NCBI GenBank assembly: GCA_013399305.1
Contig: VXAI01000116.1
Coordinates: 765,541-829,540 of the forward strand
Direction: 5' to 3'
DNA: 64,000 bases
DNA from: Rostratula benghalensis
Taxonomy: Eukaryota > Chordata > Aves > Charadriiformes > Rostratulidae
Shown: positions 1-14,620 of the stretch, piece by piece
How the letters are laid out: each line of letters begins with the position of its first letter
How positions within the stretch are numbered: the first letter of the stretch is position 1
Position numbers and translations under genes: made by a program
Notes under the pieces: model-generated
What the model saw: the letters and a program-made list of their open reading frames with translations, nothing else
What the model was told of the DNA's origin: nothing
The model's database searches: none

Positions 1-139
1 ATTACTGTGTTTTCAAATAAAATGAAAATCCTGAAAAATCTTGTTTAACTTTATATTTGACCATAATATATTAATTCAAATCACCTGAGCATATCTGAAC
101 ACAGCTTAATTCTCAGAAATACCTTAAAACACGCTTTAC
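1..139 (-). other. LRBA: Start of the next LRBA intron (partial)
   Basis: This is the 139 bp downstream of the exon at 140-306, beginning with donor GTAAAG on the minus strand. It is AT-rich and no other feature is seen. Confidence 0.8.
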
Positions 140-306
140 CTTGGTGCAGAGCTTCCCCAGGCTCCATGCTTGTCTGTCAGAATATTGATAATTTTCTGTA
201 TTAGTTGAGTTGCAGTCACCTGGTCTCGGTACTTAGCTGCCATTATCAAATGATGACACATTTTTTCTTCTTCCCGTTTGTCTGCAGAATACTGGGCACA
301 CAGCGA
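140..306 (-). CDS. LRBA: LRBA exon (167 bp), last exon in the window
   Basis: The acceptor TTTCTTTCTAG is followed by 55 codons and two extra bases (AG), then donor GTAAAG. The protein runs SLCAQYSADKREEEKMC, then HHLIMAAKYRDQVTATQLIQ, then KIINILTDKHGAWGSS, ending AP and a split R. The next family segment would be the WRLDYWEDDLRRRRR stretch before the PH domain, which lies outside the window. LTDKHGAWG and AAKYRD identify LRBA; NBEA has LTNKHGAWG and AAKHRD as I recall. Substitutions relative to the human protein as I remember it are CHHLIM for CDHLIR and RDQV for RDHV. The frame is intact. Confidence 0.96.
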
Positions 307-3300
307 CTAGAAAGAAAAAGAAAGACTTCATTGCTTTGTATTCTAATTATATCATCTAAAGGAACTTTGAAGCACTTCATCATTAATTATACAAAACCTC
401 CAACAGAGGATCTTGGTTTGTCATGAGCTTTTTAACCACATAATACACATATTTAGCAAATGCCAACACATTTGTAGCCTGATTACATAACAGTACATAC
501 AGGCCCAACCACTTTATTTTATAACAAAGTAAAAGAATAGCATTATAAAAACAGAGGCAAGCTTCAGAATAAGGAATGCCAGCTAGCTGACCACTCCACT
601 GCCATAACTCGTCATTAGATTTGGGTAGCCAACCATTTGCTGTTGTTTGTATAAATATATAACTATAAAAAAACTAAGGAGAAAATCTACGAATCTTCAT
701 GTAGACAGAAGACAAAATGCATATGAAGACTGAATCAATCTTTACCAGATGTCTTCTTGAAATTGAGCACATTTGCAGGCCTGCATGGGAAAGGTTACAG
801 TTTTCCTAGCTCTACTACACCTATTGTACAAACATCATCTGTTTACCAAAGTATTCAAAACCAAATATTAGCAAATATGAACTGGAAGTCACACCTACAA
901 ACAAAACTACGAAAGATTCTTTGCTACAATGGGATTTTTTATAATTTTGGGTTTTGTAGATCTTCGGAAAATTTGTCTGTCAATACAGAACTCAAAAAAG
1001 CTGGCACCACATTTAGATCAACCCTTCATCAAACCGCTGTACGTGAAGACTCACAACAAATTCAAATATTGGTAGAAACAATAATGGCTTTTCCCTACTT
1101 CAGCACTCCCTGTTTCTAATTTCAGTTTTCATCTGGCAATTCTACAGATCACGTATGTCAGACAAGCATTTCAGCCTTTGTCAATGATTGGATTATTCTG
1201 TGATCTAGTTAGTAGAATGGACACAAATGTCTGCCTAACAACAAAACAAACCAAAATTGCTTTTTCTTTGTGAAGCACAGCCGATGCAGACACGAGTACA
1301 ATTATTTCTTAGAGCTTAGATAACAGCACAATAGGGTAATGCTTTTTATGTTTATAACAGTAGCAATGTTTTTTCTATATTAATCTACCTATATATACAA
1401 GCATTAGAAAATTGCTGCAAATAAAAAAGTAGGCAGCCTATGAATGTTATTGATACAAGTGTATACACAAATATGGGCCATATAAACTGAGAGAAAGATA
1501 GCAAGACTGTGGACAAAACAGAAGTAAAATATAATCTGGAGTTGTATAGATTTTCATAGACACTAGAAAATAAAAGCCTGCTACCAGATGAATACATTTT
1601 AAAAAGCAATTTTAATATATTTACGAATTTCCTCATAATTTTCCCACACCTTAGAGCAATGCTCACCTGATGAACAGACATCCAGAAGGAGTGAAGAAGG
1701 AGCAGCTGACTTTCCAAGTCATTGAGACATTAAAAATTGGCTTTTTGTGCTCCTACATGAAGCACCCTGCCATCTCTCTTCACAAAAACGTAAGACAGCT
1801 AAATCATAAGCAACACTAAATAAGATTTTTCTAGCTCTTTTTAAATAGTTACCTTTTCCAACACATTAATCTGTTTTGCACCCACAATGATTCTGAGTTC
1901 TTTTCAGCACTTTGTAAATGTTTCTTAAGCTGTTATTTTTAAGTTGCCTGAAAGGGCAGAATTCTAAAAACAAGTGTATAATGTAAGCTAAGTAGTAAAA
2001 TGCTTTAAAGTGCTCTTTAATGGATCCTCCTTTACAATTTGAAGAGCAACTTTTCATATCTGACATAAAATCCATAGATATAAATCACATTAGAGGGTTA
2101 TTCTTTCCCTATTATCAATCTCTGTCTCTTTATGGAACATTAAAGTCACATTTGACCTTAAAACATGATAAAATGGAAATCAAACTAGCATGTTTTGTAA
2201 AAGATATAATGAACTTGTACCTCTTTAAAAAAAAAAAAAGTCTCTTTATAATGTAATTTTGAAGGCATCCTTCATTAAATACCAACATAGATTTTCAAAG
2301 TGTAGCTGTGACATTCAAATGAAGGAACAAATGGTATCTTACTGTCCTGACAAATTCCACGAAAACAGAATCAGCCTGTTACAACACAGAAGCATACAGG
2401 ACTCCACTTTTCAGCAAATTCAGCGTGTAGTACTAATAGAAATTTGCAGCTACCCACCAAAACCGAGAGATTCCCACACGCAGCAATGCTGTAACATTGT
2501 AATATCACTCCAGGAATGGCTTTTAACAACAGCACACACTCTTTACAATATATATTTTATAAACAAGAACAGAAAGAAGCCACATTTCTGCCAAGTATCT
2601 GGCATGCACATGTATAGTTACTAACATTAAAAAAGTTTTGCAAGAATAATCTTGTCTTTGATCATACAGGTGACTTGTCAATTGTTCAGTGGTTCTTACC
2701 CATGATAGATGCCAAATATTCAGCAAAAAAGAACCTGTTTCTTCCCCTCCTCCTCCCAAATAATTTTTACTACAGGAGTGAAAGAAGGCTGGCTCCACCA
2801 AAAGAAATGGTAAGAGAGCAATCCCAAGTATCCAGTCACCATTAGACTGTTCTGAAAGCACTAAAAAGTATCAGTTTCTCTACTGCATTCCTTAATTTTC
2901 TAGATTCCTTCAGGTTCACCTGATCCACTACTTTCAGAGACACAGACTGGTACATGTTAATACTTCACACTCAATCCCAATCATTCCATTTATGTCAAAT
3001 AAAATTTTGGCTTGATATATCTTTATTTCTTCTTCATTGTTTGAGCGCTTGCACTTGCAAGATGCACCTTGTCATGATAGAGTTTGGTTTTATAATTAGA
3101 TCTACAGTTGCATGCAAACAAGTTTGTCAAACTTTCTCCCACTAGTGCTTTGACCTACCTATGTTTTGATATCTGTTTGGGCAAGTGTGTAATATAAATA
3201 CCATCATGAAAGTACTGCAGTCACACTCATGATGAAACAGAAAGTGTTGAAAGGAGAGAAATGTATTTTCATATATGCACTCCCCATGTCTAAAAAAAGT

Positions 3301-6300
3301 CCCCCTTGTCTAAAAAAAGTCTTAAATTCAGTGGCTGGTAAAAGTTTTACAAAAGGGAAGTGTATTAAGCAGAATCCTTTGACACAGCACAGAGCAGAGG
3401 AAAGACCCTTGTTCTCTGGCCTGTCATCCAGGATTGAACAGAAACCTTTCTCTTTGCCATTATCACACAGCAGAACAGGGGTTTTTCTTCTCTCCCATCC
3501 CCTGCTTGGACAAGACTGCAGGCTATTTTAACATGTAGGTTATCGGAAGATTTATTTTTAAGGAACAGTAATTCCAGTGGAGCACAAGGTCATCCAGAAG
3601 GCAAGTTATAATATGAAAATACAACGCATTCTGTAAGCAGGAAATATTCCAGAAACACTATTGCAAAATACTGACAAGGTGAATTACTCTATTCTGCCTG
3701 TCTGTATTTCAGTGAAGAAGAGGATTGATCTAGTGTTTTCAGAACTATTTTTTCTTTGATCTTTATAAAAATGTCAAGTAAAAGATTTTACCATCTGCAT
3801 GTGCACCTTTGCAGTCCCAAAATTCTCAGGTAATGCTTTCTACGAGCGACACAGAAATTTAACAGTGCAGGGTTTTCAATAGCAATATTGCACTTTTTTA
3901 ATTCTTCAACTCAGACATCACTGCACACTTTTACATATGCCAGTTCCTTTGTCTATTTTGGCTAAAACCTACTTGCTTTGTGAACAACCTGATTCACAGG
4001 GGTTAAGAGGAAAAAGTCATCCATAAAGCAACGCGTAGTCTTGCCACTAATGCAAATTCCCTACAAATATGGGTATTTTAGTAAATGAAGGAGCTCCTCC
4101 ATCCTCTGCTTTCACAGGTCTTTGCACTTGACCTCTGACCTGAGGTTTAAAGTCTGGACTGAAAATGCTACCCAGGGAAATCTTACAAAGACTCCTGAAT
4201 AAGACTTAGAAAAATGAAAGCTTAAAACCTCAACAGCGAACAAAAGTCAACCAATGACAACATCTGACAGCCACCGTCAATTCTGAAGTGATGCCTCTGT
4301 CATCCAACGACTCCAAGTATTGATTTCTCTCAGCATGAAAAAAGCTTAAGCCAATGAAATAGATATAGCATCATCCCCCCGATAATAGCCATCAAGGTTA
4401 ACACCAGCAGAACACTTATCAAAGTATCTCTTCTATTTCTTCTTGTTTTAATGGAGTGAACACAATGCAATGGCTTCTCAGCTCTGCAACCTATAGTTTT
4501 CCAAACCTCATTTATCCACTTTTCCAGCCTTTTATCTGATTTGAAGATTAAAAAGAATCTGCATCTAAATCAAATGTTTGTGATACAAATGTGGAGAGGA
4601 AAAGGAAAAAAAAAAAAAAAAAAAGTATTTTTGTAGCCAGACATTCCTCAGGAAAAAACCCCATGCATTTAAAATCACAAGAAGGGGGAAAAAAAAACCC
4701 ATGCACTTATGCAGTTGACTTAGATCACACCACCACAGACTGGTCATGACCAGAAAAAAAATCTACCACAGTCAATTTGGGTTAGTGATTAGAGAGAAAT
4801 GCAAGGATCTCAAGAGACATCTGGTTTTAATCTGTGCTGAGTCAACAGCTTTATTCTTTACCTTTAAGTCTCACAGTATTAAGCTTTAGTAAACCCAAGC
4901 AACAGCACTTGTACTGAGATTGCATCTTTCAAGGGAACACAATTTAGCAGAGCAGGTAAATGAGACAAAGTCACAAGAGCTCAACTGGAATATGAAAAAC
5001 AACTGTCAGAATAAATAACTAGTAAAGAGCTGAGACAAATAGCATCAGATCTATTCTGCAGAATCCATTAGTACCATGGACTATTTTTTTTACCTTTTTG
5101 TTTGATACTTATCTAATTAATATTATTTGTGTTACATAGCACCCTTGGATCACAAAGACAAAGCTTTACACAAACAAATAAGAGCTCTTACTCCTTGCCA
5201 GAAACTGGGATTTGCTATACCTTGCCTACATCATTCCAGTATTCTAACACTCTAAGCACCACTGCTAGCCATTGGCATAAATAGGTAAAGGTTCTTTTTG
5301 AACACAAGGCAGCAGTTCTTACTGTACATACGCCCAAATGCTTTGTATTTAAAGCATGCACTAGGACAGACACTTTCCTCCCTCTCTTTTGCAAATCCAG
5401 CCTATGTCTGCAATCCCTCTTTACAGTTCTTGTTATAAAACAGGTTAAGATCCCAAAAATATTACACTTGGGCATTAAAATTGAGATCCTTTGGATCCAC
5501 ATCTTTCAAGTACGAAGGATTTTTCAAGCTAGAAATAATCAAAGTACAATTCCCCTTTATTCTAGGAACAGTAAAGCTCAGCTGCATAGGTGGCTCCATG
5601 CTCTCAGATTTGACATTAAGAAGGAGCCAGTGATAATGTTTTAAGCCATTTCCCAACCACGCTGCATCATCCTTGTGACATTCAATTGCTTCAACACCAC
5701 CACAGAGATTGGTACTGTGTTTGCTAAAGAACTTCTAGTTCGATGCAACAAATGAATCGAATCCATGAACAAATTCTGGAACTGTCAAGCTCACCTATTT
5801 TATAAGGAACATCCACTCTATCCAGAAAATGAGACATATACTTAAGATAATCTAAGGATTATGCTTAGTGAAGGCCAAATTCAGGTTGCACTGTTTTGAT
5901 TTTTCGTAACTGTTGGATACTTGGTTTTCCAAACTTCATATCATCATTTCCACACAAGTTTTTAAAAAGGGGGAAAATACCTCTTAATGAGATGAAAATG
6001 TACATAAATCTCAAAGTGAGCCAAATACATAGAATACTATTGCTTCACCCAAAGCAAAGCAGTATTTGCTACTTTGTCTGCAGCCACTAAAGTTGTGTGA
6101 GTAAATTGTTACTGCCAGAAGAGAAATACAGTATTTAGTTCCAGTCTCCAGTGGTGCAGTGAAAACTGGCCTAGGGAACTGCCCCAATTCTATTTTCCGT
6201 GCTCCAGAGTTTCTCCTTCTGTTCTTCTCTTACCTGCAGGCTCTTTCTCATTATCCAACCAAACTTCACCTTTTGCCCTTGGTGTTAGTACCCCAATCTA

Positions 6301-9300
6301 GCAATAGTATCAGGACATTTCTTCCCCTCTGTATGTTATGAACACCAAGTGGAAGGAGGAGAAATAGTTATCATCCACTGCTATGGTGGTGCTGGCAGCT
6401 CAGGAAACCCCTACCAAGTCAGTCCTGCTGTGGCTTTCAATATATTCTTCATGAGCTTGTGAAAATCTTTGTATGACCAGGGGCCAGATGGCACATTTCC
6501 AATAATCCCCAACGATCTAAAGCTCTGAAATGTCCTCATTCACTAACTATACCCACCAATTGTCCACCTGTCTTGTTCCACCAGGGCACAGTGGGGACCT
6601 CTGTTACCTGTAAGGTAGGTAGAAAGTAGTCCAGCAGTTTTGGCCCCAGCAGCCACGGAATTGCTTTCCTAGGATTCAGATTTCCAGACACCCTACTGCC
6701 AGCACAGTTCTTCAACCACTTGCAGCACCAGGACTTGGCACAGGAGTGATGCTTGAACAAAGTCACATGCAGTTCAGATGGCACAGATACATCTTAAATG
6801 AAGTCTCTAAGAGCAGGTAACACACTCTATTGAGCATTTTTGAGCAATGCAACTTACTAATTAGGAAACCCTTAAAGGTACTACTTAAACAGCATTTTTT
6901 AATGCTTTGTGTCAGACAAATTCTGAATCATTTGTCATAAGAGATGCAAAAGGGACATTTCTGATAGTGGGGAAAAAACAAAACCTCGAAATGTGGAAAC
7001 GAATTAAATTCTCAATGAAGTGAAAAGAAGTAATATTTTTAAACGTTTTAATTCGGAAACATATTGCCAACCTTCTTTCCCAAAGCAAGAAAAAAATAGT
7101 CTTAGAGTAATTCAAACTCTAAGAGAACAAAGAATGGAAAAAATCAGCCAGAATTATTCAGATCAGCAGAAAAAATTAAAGATCATTTGGAACATTATTA
7201 CATAATACCTTGTTCCACTTTAAGTAACTTCAGCCTTTGTCTATAAGAAAGTGAAAGGCATTTGTACCAGTTAAAATTCTTTAATTTCTATAGCTATCAA
7301 AGACAAAGCTATAAATTGGCATATGACTATATCAAAGCTATATATTGGTATAGAAGTATATTGGTATTTAACAAAAGTTAATTGTCTCAATAGCCACCCT
7401 ACAGGATTGTGTATTCCTATGAAGGATTAATTTTTGTTGTTATATAGGAAGTCATATGTAGAATACAATGCAAAAATAATCAACATACCTCTGTTGATTT
7501 TGTTATTTATTGTTTGATATTCCTGCTGCATCACACTCACTAAATTTCCTTATAAATTTGCAAAACACATGGCAAGCAAATTAATTTCCAGCCAAAATCT
7601 CTATATAAACATTTCTCACGATTATGTAAAGCTACAGATTTCCAAAAGGCAGAAAGATTAGTCCCTTGAGATATCCCTGCAGCCTGAGGTTTGTGTTTCT
7701 ATTTCTATTTTCTACATAGTTTCTCTCAAGCACTTTTCAGCCTTCCCTGTTTAGTGTCTTTCTTTTAGAGCACAACTCTGATTTTAATCCAGGAGCTTCA
7801 GAGTGTATCAAAATATGCCAACTCATGAACAAAAACCAGAAAAAACACTTTCATTTGAGATAACAGGATACTCAGGCATAATACTTTCCTATCTAGCTAT
7901 GACTGATTTCATGCCAACATGCCAGTGACAAGCACATCTCTAGTAAGCCTCACGACTTTCAAAACCAAGTTGGTCTCCAGTCTGACTGGGCTCCTTAAGA
8001 TGTCACTTATGATGCTTAACAAAAGAAAGGAAAAAAAAAAAGAATTTGTAATTTTGCCTTTCTATAGCTTTGTTCTGTACTCTGATAAGGGAATCAACGG
8101 CATGTGGTGAGAGTATTCCACTCTGTATTACAGTCTGGTACTCACTAGATGTTAAGAACAAAGGCAAAAATACCATCAGCCCACAATAAAATCCATGTAT
8201 ACACAAGAACGCGTAATGGTAATTAAGGCAAATGTAAGAATGAGTCTCCTATCGTTCTGCATCAGCAACAGCAGGAGCTTTTAAAAGTGTTCTGTGACAT
8301 ATTTGGCAAACTTTTTGTGTAAACCTTGGCTATGAAAAATTCAGATGTGAACGTGAACTCATGATCCAAAAGGTAACCTGTCCTGGACATGATCTGTCCT
8401 TCACTAGCTTCTCTCCTGCGTGCTCTAAGAACTAATTTAGTAGACTTGATCTCTGAAGTTCGGGACCTTTTCAGCCTCTCACAATGGAGTATGATCACTG
8501 ACTGGCACATATCCTTGAGCAACACTGCTAAATAGGACCAACATGTTTGCTGACAGGGCATTTCCTTCCCCCACACAGAAAAAAAAAAAAACACCTTTAT
8601 TTTCTGCCATCAGGCCATTGTACCTTCATCTGTACCTGCAGAAACATTTTAAGTCATTATTAAGGAAAAACATTAAGGTCTTATTTTTTGTTAGAGAAAT
8701 TTCAAATTACTATCAGAGATTCTGTGGGGGGAAAGAAAGGATTACATGGGATTTTATTCAGAAGTCTATTAAAAAGTAACACGCTCGGTGGCTGCTGATT
8801 TACAAGTTTCTTCTAACACTCCAAACTTGCTGTTCACTTTATGCCAAACTAAGATTCTTGAGATGCTGCTTCTTTGAAGAACCAAGTACTGTAAAAGCAG
8901 GATATTTTAACTGAGTTTATGATGAAGTGGCAAAGATTTAAAAAAAAAAATTAGAAAAAAAATCCAGAGGCAAATGGGAAGGTTTCTTAAAATATGGTCT
9001 TATATAGCAGCTATTCTTTAACATCATTGCTAGCCACTGATTTTGGAAACATGTTTAGCAGTCACAATCCCATCTTTAGCTTAACCTCTGCCTTAATATA
9101 AAGCCTCCTGTCAGAATCCCTATAGCATCAAACTACAAAAAGCAAATTATTTGAACTTTCCCTTCTCCCCTCCCCCTCCTTTTTTCAATAGTCTGTTTTG
9201 TATTTCATTCCAAACAGCCTATGAGGTCTTTTCCTTTGTGACTGGTTCTCATGCACTTATGTAACACAGCTTTAGAACTTCAGAATAGCATGAAATAGGT

Positions 9301-9361
9301 ATGAATAGGTTTGGGTTTTAATAAGCAAAAATATTTCAGAAGTCAGAATATCTGGGGTTTT

Positions 9362-9500
9362 TTCTTCTGTCTGTGCTGGCCCTGGCCACCCTCCCCAAGG
9401 GATGCTCGGTGAAGTCATGCCCAGGAGGCTGGGTGCAGCAGTGGGTGCCCAACTTAAAGCCCTGTGGGGCACTGCCAGCCCTCGTGGCACCCTGACCGTG
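9362..9500. other. GC-rich block of unknown origin
   Basis: About 140 bp is clearly richer in G and C than the surrounding intron. It contains pieces such as CTGGCCCTGGCCACCCTCCC and GGCACTGCCAGCCCTCGTGG. It has no splice sites or family resemblance that I recognise. It could be a fragment of an LTR or other repeat. Confidence 0.4.
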
Positions 9501-11622
9501 CGTTGTGACTATCTTGCCCCAAGTTGGGACAAAACTTGTTTCACTATTGCCATCTATTTGCTATAATACAGTAACTCATTCAATAACTGAGCATTTTGCT
9601 TGCTCTGTCTGTCACCTCTCAAACATTTCCAAGCCAATAATTGGCATTGGTCACGAAAGATGGGATCTCAAATTGCTAAGGGCAACACACAACTCAGGGT
9701 TGTTGTGTGTGTGTGCAATCTCAAGATTCCACAAGGACAGGCAAGAAGAAGGATGGAAGGAGCACAATCATAAAAAAAACCCCATTATGCCATAACTTTG
9801 GCATTACTATTTAGACCCAGGATTTGTTCTAACAAATTTTTGACAAAAAACCCGGTATCTTGGCACTAGAGCACAAAGAAAAAGAAGTGCACTTGCTCTT
9901 CTCATAATTAGAGTCACTATCATCACATTCCAAGCCCTATTTCCAAGAGATATCTATATCATTAAAGATGACTAGAAATCTTTGAAGATGCATTTTCCAA
10001 AAAGTTAATTAATAACAGACCTAGAAATGTGAGCAGGAAAATGGCAGAAGGAAGAAGAGTGGTGAGGACAGTATTAGGAAACGTATCTCCTTCCTTGTGT
10101 GCAACAGAGCAGTGAGGACTATTTAGTTTTCTGAATGGTAAGGCTTTTTAAAGATTGAGTCTGCCACTTCCAATAGGATTTCAGATTAACAGTGAAATCC
10201 AGAGGTCTTTAAGTCACTTGGCACTTACTCCAACACAACGATCATGTGAAGAGCAACTTAACTGCCTGATAGATCTTCCTTTTCATAAAATAAGACCACC
10301 TCAAAGGGACTGACTCAGTTTTCTTCTATTTAGGTGGAATAGAAAAATGCGTAATGTACTAATTTGATAAACATTTCCATATAACAAAAAAAAAACCAAA
10401 ACAATCAGATGAAGCGGGAAGAAAGAGTGTCAAAAAAAAAAAATATCTGTTCTAGTGATTCCCATTTAAAAGCTAACACAGGAAAGTTAAGATGAAAAGC
10501 TGGGCTGCAAAGCAGTGAGATAGAAAGGGCAAAAGGACCTTTCATTTCCTGTTAAGAATTCTGATTGGTTCAGTCTTGTTTCTTTTCCTGGAAACCTGTA
10601 TAGATCTACTCAAGCTACCTATGTAAAAGATCAGGAATGTTACCCTTGGCTAGGTGTGGCTTTACAGTTTTCCACCATTTCTCTCCTTGGATCCCAGACA
10701 GACTTTAAGCCCTTTCTATAACAAGAGAATGACCAATTATTTATATTATGACCAAGCAATTAAATTGTAAAGTCCTTATCTAACCAATTACTGTTTCTTT
10801 TCAGCTATCACTCATGGAGGTATTTATTCCAGGACAGTCACTGTATTATGTTCAGAAAAGAGCATTCTCAAAAAAAGGCTGAAGCTTTCAGTAGAATGAG
10901 AAATGCCAATTAAGGATAAACTATTACACTAGATGTAATATTTTGCACTTCTTCCTCAATAACATTCCGATAAACTAAAGAGAAAAATACTCTGTGACCA
11001 AGAAATATTGGAAACATTGAAAATCTAACCTGTAACTACCTTCAGGCTCTACTGATGAACTTTTCTAAACATTTCAGTATCTTCATGCATATGTTTTACT
11101 ATGGTTTACTTCCCACATTGCCCCAAAATTTGCACAGGCTACCTTCATGCATATCAAAAAAGCTGTATGAATCAAGCTTTATCATGCCTAAATTAGGAGA
11201 GTGCACTAACTAGAAGATGAGACTATGCATACTATGATTTGAATACAAACAAGAGAATGACCAGTCTATCTATAACTTACACAATCAAGAAGCCATAGGT
11301 CATGACAAGTAATTATTCAGCCTACGGACTAGATTTTCGATCCAGACTTTTATAGGGTCAGGTATGCTCCAAACCTGTTTGGGGGTTGCAAATAAGTTTA
11401 ACATTAAGATACTCGTTCTCCTCTTCTTTTGTGGAAATATCAGTGTGCAAGTGCTTGGATAAATCCTCCGTATAAAAAGTGGATTTAACTTTCCAAAGCT
11501 GGTAAAAGCAGTGTTTTAAAAATGCAGTCTTTTGGAGGATATACACATAAGTACATTCAGCTGCATTCAGGAGTTTAATTGATCAATAGAAGAAAACATA
11601 TTGCAAGTACACAAACCTGTAC

Positions 11623-11666
11623 ACAGTTATATTTTCCTACATACAGCTACAGTTATATTTTCCTAC
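11623..11666 (+). repeat. 18-bp direct repeat, 26 bp apart
   Basis: ACAGTTATATTTTCCTAC occurs at 11623-11640 and again at 11649-11666. It is a local tandem duplication of about 26 bp with a few changes between the copies. Confidence 0.8.
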
Positions 11667-13099
11667 ACACTGGCTTCACTAAGTTACATCTAAATTTTCA
11701 TTTCAACCACCAGCTATCATTTAAAAAATTGAAATTTTACAAGTAACTCAAACAATAACATCCTAATACCTGTATCCACCAATCTAATAGTAACTTCAAA
11801 ACTGCAGTGGTTTCACATGAAATCCAGCTACAGTCAAGTGGGACAGACTATAGCCCAACAGTCTGAGTTCAAGTCAGTCATAAGTTGTATTTGCAACTCA
11901 GATGGCTTTTGCTAGGAAAAGTCAAATGAGAAAACAATTAAATATGCAGAAACAGAAATCGATTATAGGAAAATTTTTTTTTTTTTTTATGACCTCTTTA
12001 TCAATTCCTGTTATAAACAAGCTTTTCACATAAAACCAATAGTTTCAAAAAAGAAATTGCATTTGAGAGAATATTCAAGACTACTGCCAGAAGACTGTCA
12101 AATACATCTGGGCTGCAAATGACTACATTTTGAACCAAAAATTAATACTTATTTAGCAATCAGATGCATATTTCATCCTTAATGAAGGCCTGAAAAGAAG
12201 AGTTCACTTTATTCTGGATGCAGGTATCAAAGCAGATCTCACAAAGCAACACAGGCGCATCATCTAAGGATCTTTTTCACATTAAGAACCCTATTAGAAG
12301 GAAAACACTAAAAGGTAATTGAATTTCCCTCAGTTATCTTCATCTCTGTCAGCTCCTGCTACAATAACTTACTCTCCAGAGCAGAGATAACTCAATTCTG
12401 TCCAGCAAGCATATGTTATGAATCTCCAAAGCAAACTTGTCTAAATCATTCTGGTCTTCTATCAAGGTTGGCTCTGGATATGAACTCTGACAGAAAGCAA
12501 ACAAATTTATTTTTATCTTTTCAATAATTCACTTCCTTTCGCCTTGATGGAAGAATCTGAAGACATAAATGTTTCCACTAATTCTGGAATTATAAAGACT
12601 GGGTGAAAATATTTTACCTGGAAGTTAATGCTATTATAAACTGTTTGATTCACCATTCTGTTTCAGCAGAGACAAACAAAAATGTTACAGCAGTTTCAGG
12701 TTCCTGCAGTATACAAAAACTAACAGTATCTTTTCATGCTGAATTTGCCATTTTTTCAGAATGGTTTTTACATTTATATTTTCTCCATTAATCAAAATGT
12801 TAACTGCACAAATAATAACAGAAGTAAACTCTAACTTTTTATTTCATCAAAGCTCTTAAAATATCAGGAAACACAAATTCTTCATCCGTGAGCTGACTAC
12901 TTTGATTTAAAAAGTCACACTTTAAGACGGTATAATGACTTATCTAGACCAACATCACAAAAGAGAAGCAATTCATTAAGCAGACAAAAGAAGGGTAAAT
13001 AACAAGGATCAGAAAAGCTACTTCGGAAAGGAGAGGAGAGAAAATATTACATAAGTTCCTGCTCAAAGTAACATTAACCGTGCAGTTCCTCTCAATTTG

Positions 13100-14620
13100 T
13101 GATCGTTTCAGGCTGCTCAATGTATATGTTAAAAAAGGTCTGAAGAATGAGTGAATAATGAGGTGACAAAGTTCTTTACTGATACAAAGCTATTCAGAGT
13201 TGTATAATTACGGAGGAGCTGTGAGGAACTGGAGAGGGATCTTGGAAGATCAAGTCATCGTGGTAATAAAACAGTACAGAAACTTCAGTGTAGATAAAAG
13301 AAATGTGGGAAAGAATCTAATTTTAGAGATAAAATGATGGACTCTGAGTTGACCTTTATCTTCAATCCTTATTGTCATAATGAGATGGCATTATCATTGA
13401 CAGAAAGTGCTACAAAAAAATCATCTTGGTACAGTATAATCAACAAGCATTCAGGAATCAAAGAATTAGGAACCACCAAGAAGGAACAACACAGAAAATA
13501 TTGTGTGTTTATAAATTCCTGGTGTGTACACATCTGGAATGTTGGGTGCAGTTTTGGGTCTTCCATGAGAAAATATAACAGAATAGAGAAGGATTTTGGA
13601 AAGATTCAGAATTGGAATCACTCCCATAGAAAAAATACATATGTAACAGTAGGGTTTTCCAAGGCCAGGTGAGGGGGGGAAGATGGTTCAGGAGGGGTAG
13701 GAGACATCTACAAAATCATGTGGCATAAAGGACCCTTTCCAGGTGAGTTTGCAAGAATAGGTTCTACACATTCTTACAACATTTGACAGAGAGAGAGTTA
13801 CCAAGAAAAAGCAGGTGAAAGAGATGGTGCCTGCTGAGAAGGTTGCATGTGAAAGTTTCCCCAGGAGCTGTAAACTCTAGGGACTGGCAGTCTTGTCAAA
13901 ACCGTAAAATACGAACAGTTTGAAATACCAGAGGTCTGCTGAATCTGTACACCACTACTGGCACACACCAGCACTAGCAGCAGGTTATATGACTCAGACA
14001 ATATCCAAGGAGTGACACAAACAAGGGATACAGGATTGTATATGTATATTGCTCATGAAGCAAAGGACCTTCTGCAGGAACTCCCTAAGCTATTGGAATG
14101 GCAGTAAACCCCTTCCCAATGGTGAGCTCCAACTGTAAGTAAGTGATGGCATTGCATGAAGTATTCAGTTATTAACAGCAACAGATTTATTCTATTAATT
14201 ACAACAGTGTAAGCAACAGAAAGTGTTCTAAGTGAACACTGTGATCTGTGTTTCCCCTCCAACCTGACTCACTACCGCAGAAAAGGCATTTTACAACACA
14301 CAAATGAATCTAAGATGCCAGTACAATTTGCAACTAATCCAGCAGAACTCTTAGTAAAAGTCTATGTGATTTGAATGTTTCACTGGGCAAATGGGGGAGT
14401 CATCCCTGAAGGGAAACTAAGCACATGATCATCATTTCTGTCAAGCAGGAATCAGAAGTCCCTGAACTTCAAATTGCAGAAAGGTGGGATTGTATTCTGG
14501 GCAAGTGTTACTATATTTACCCTTTAAATAAACTCTTCCTTAAATATCCACTGTTTGAGATAGGATAATTGGCTTGATAATGGACTTATCAATGTGGTTA
14601 GTCTTGCTCATCTGTGTCCG
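13100..14620 (+). repeat. Degraded CR1 LINE (3' part of pol ORF and 3' end)
   Basis: The copy runs in plus orientation. Codons at 13160-13189 read EVTKFFTDTK, a decayed form of the EVAKFADDTK stretch around the reverse transcriptase active site. Downstream segments follow CR1 order: GAACTGGAGAGGGATCTTGG, then CAGTGTAGATAAAAGAAATG, then the ATCTGGAATGTTGGGTGCAG region at about 13530, and ATCTACAAAATCATG at about 13707. The stretch at 14455-14610 resembles the 3' end of old reptile-type CR1s, from the AAGTCCCTGAACTTCAAATT region to the GGATAATTGGCTTGATAATGG segment. Between about 13800 and 14290 the match is poor. It has stops and indels throughout and cannot make protein. Boundaries are approximate. 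Confidence 0.72.
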
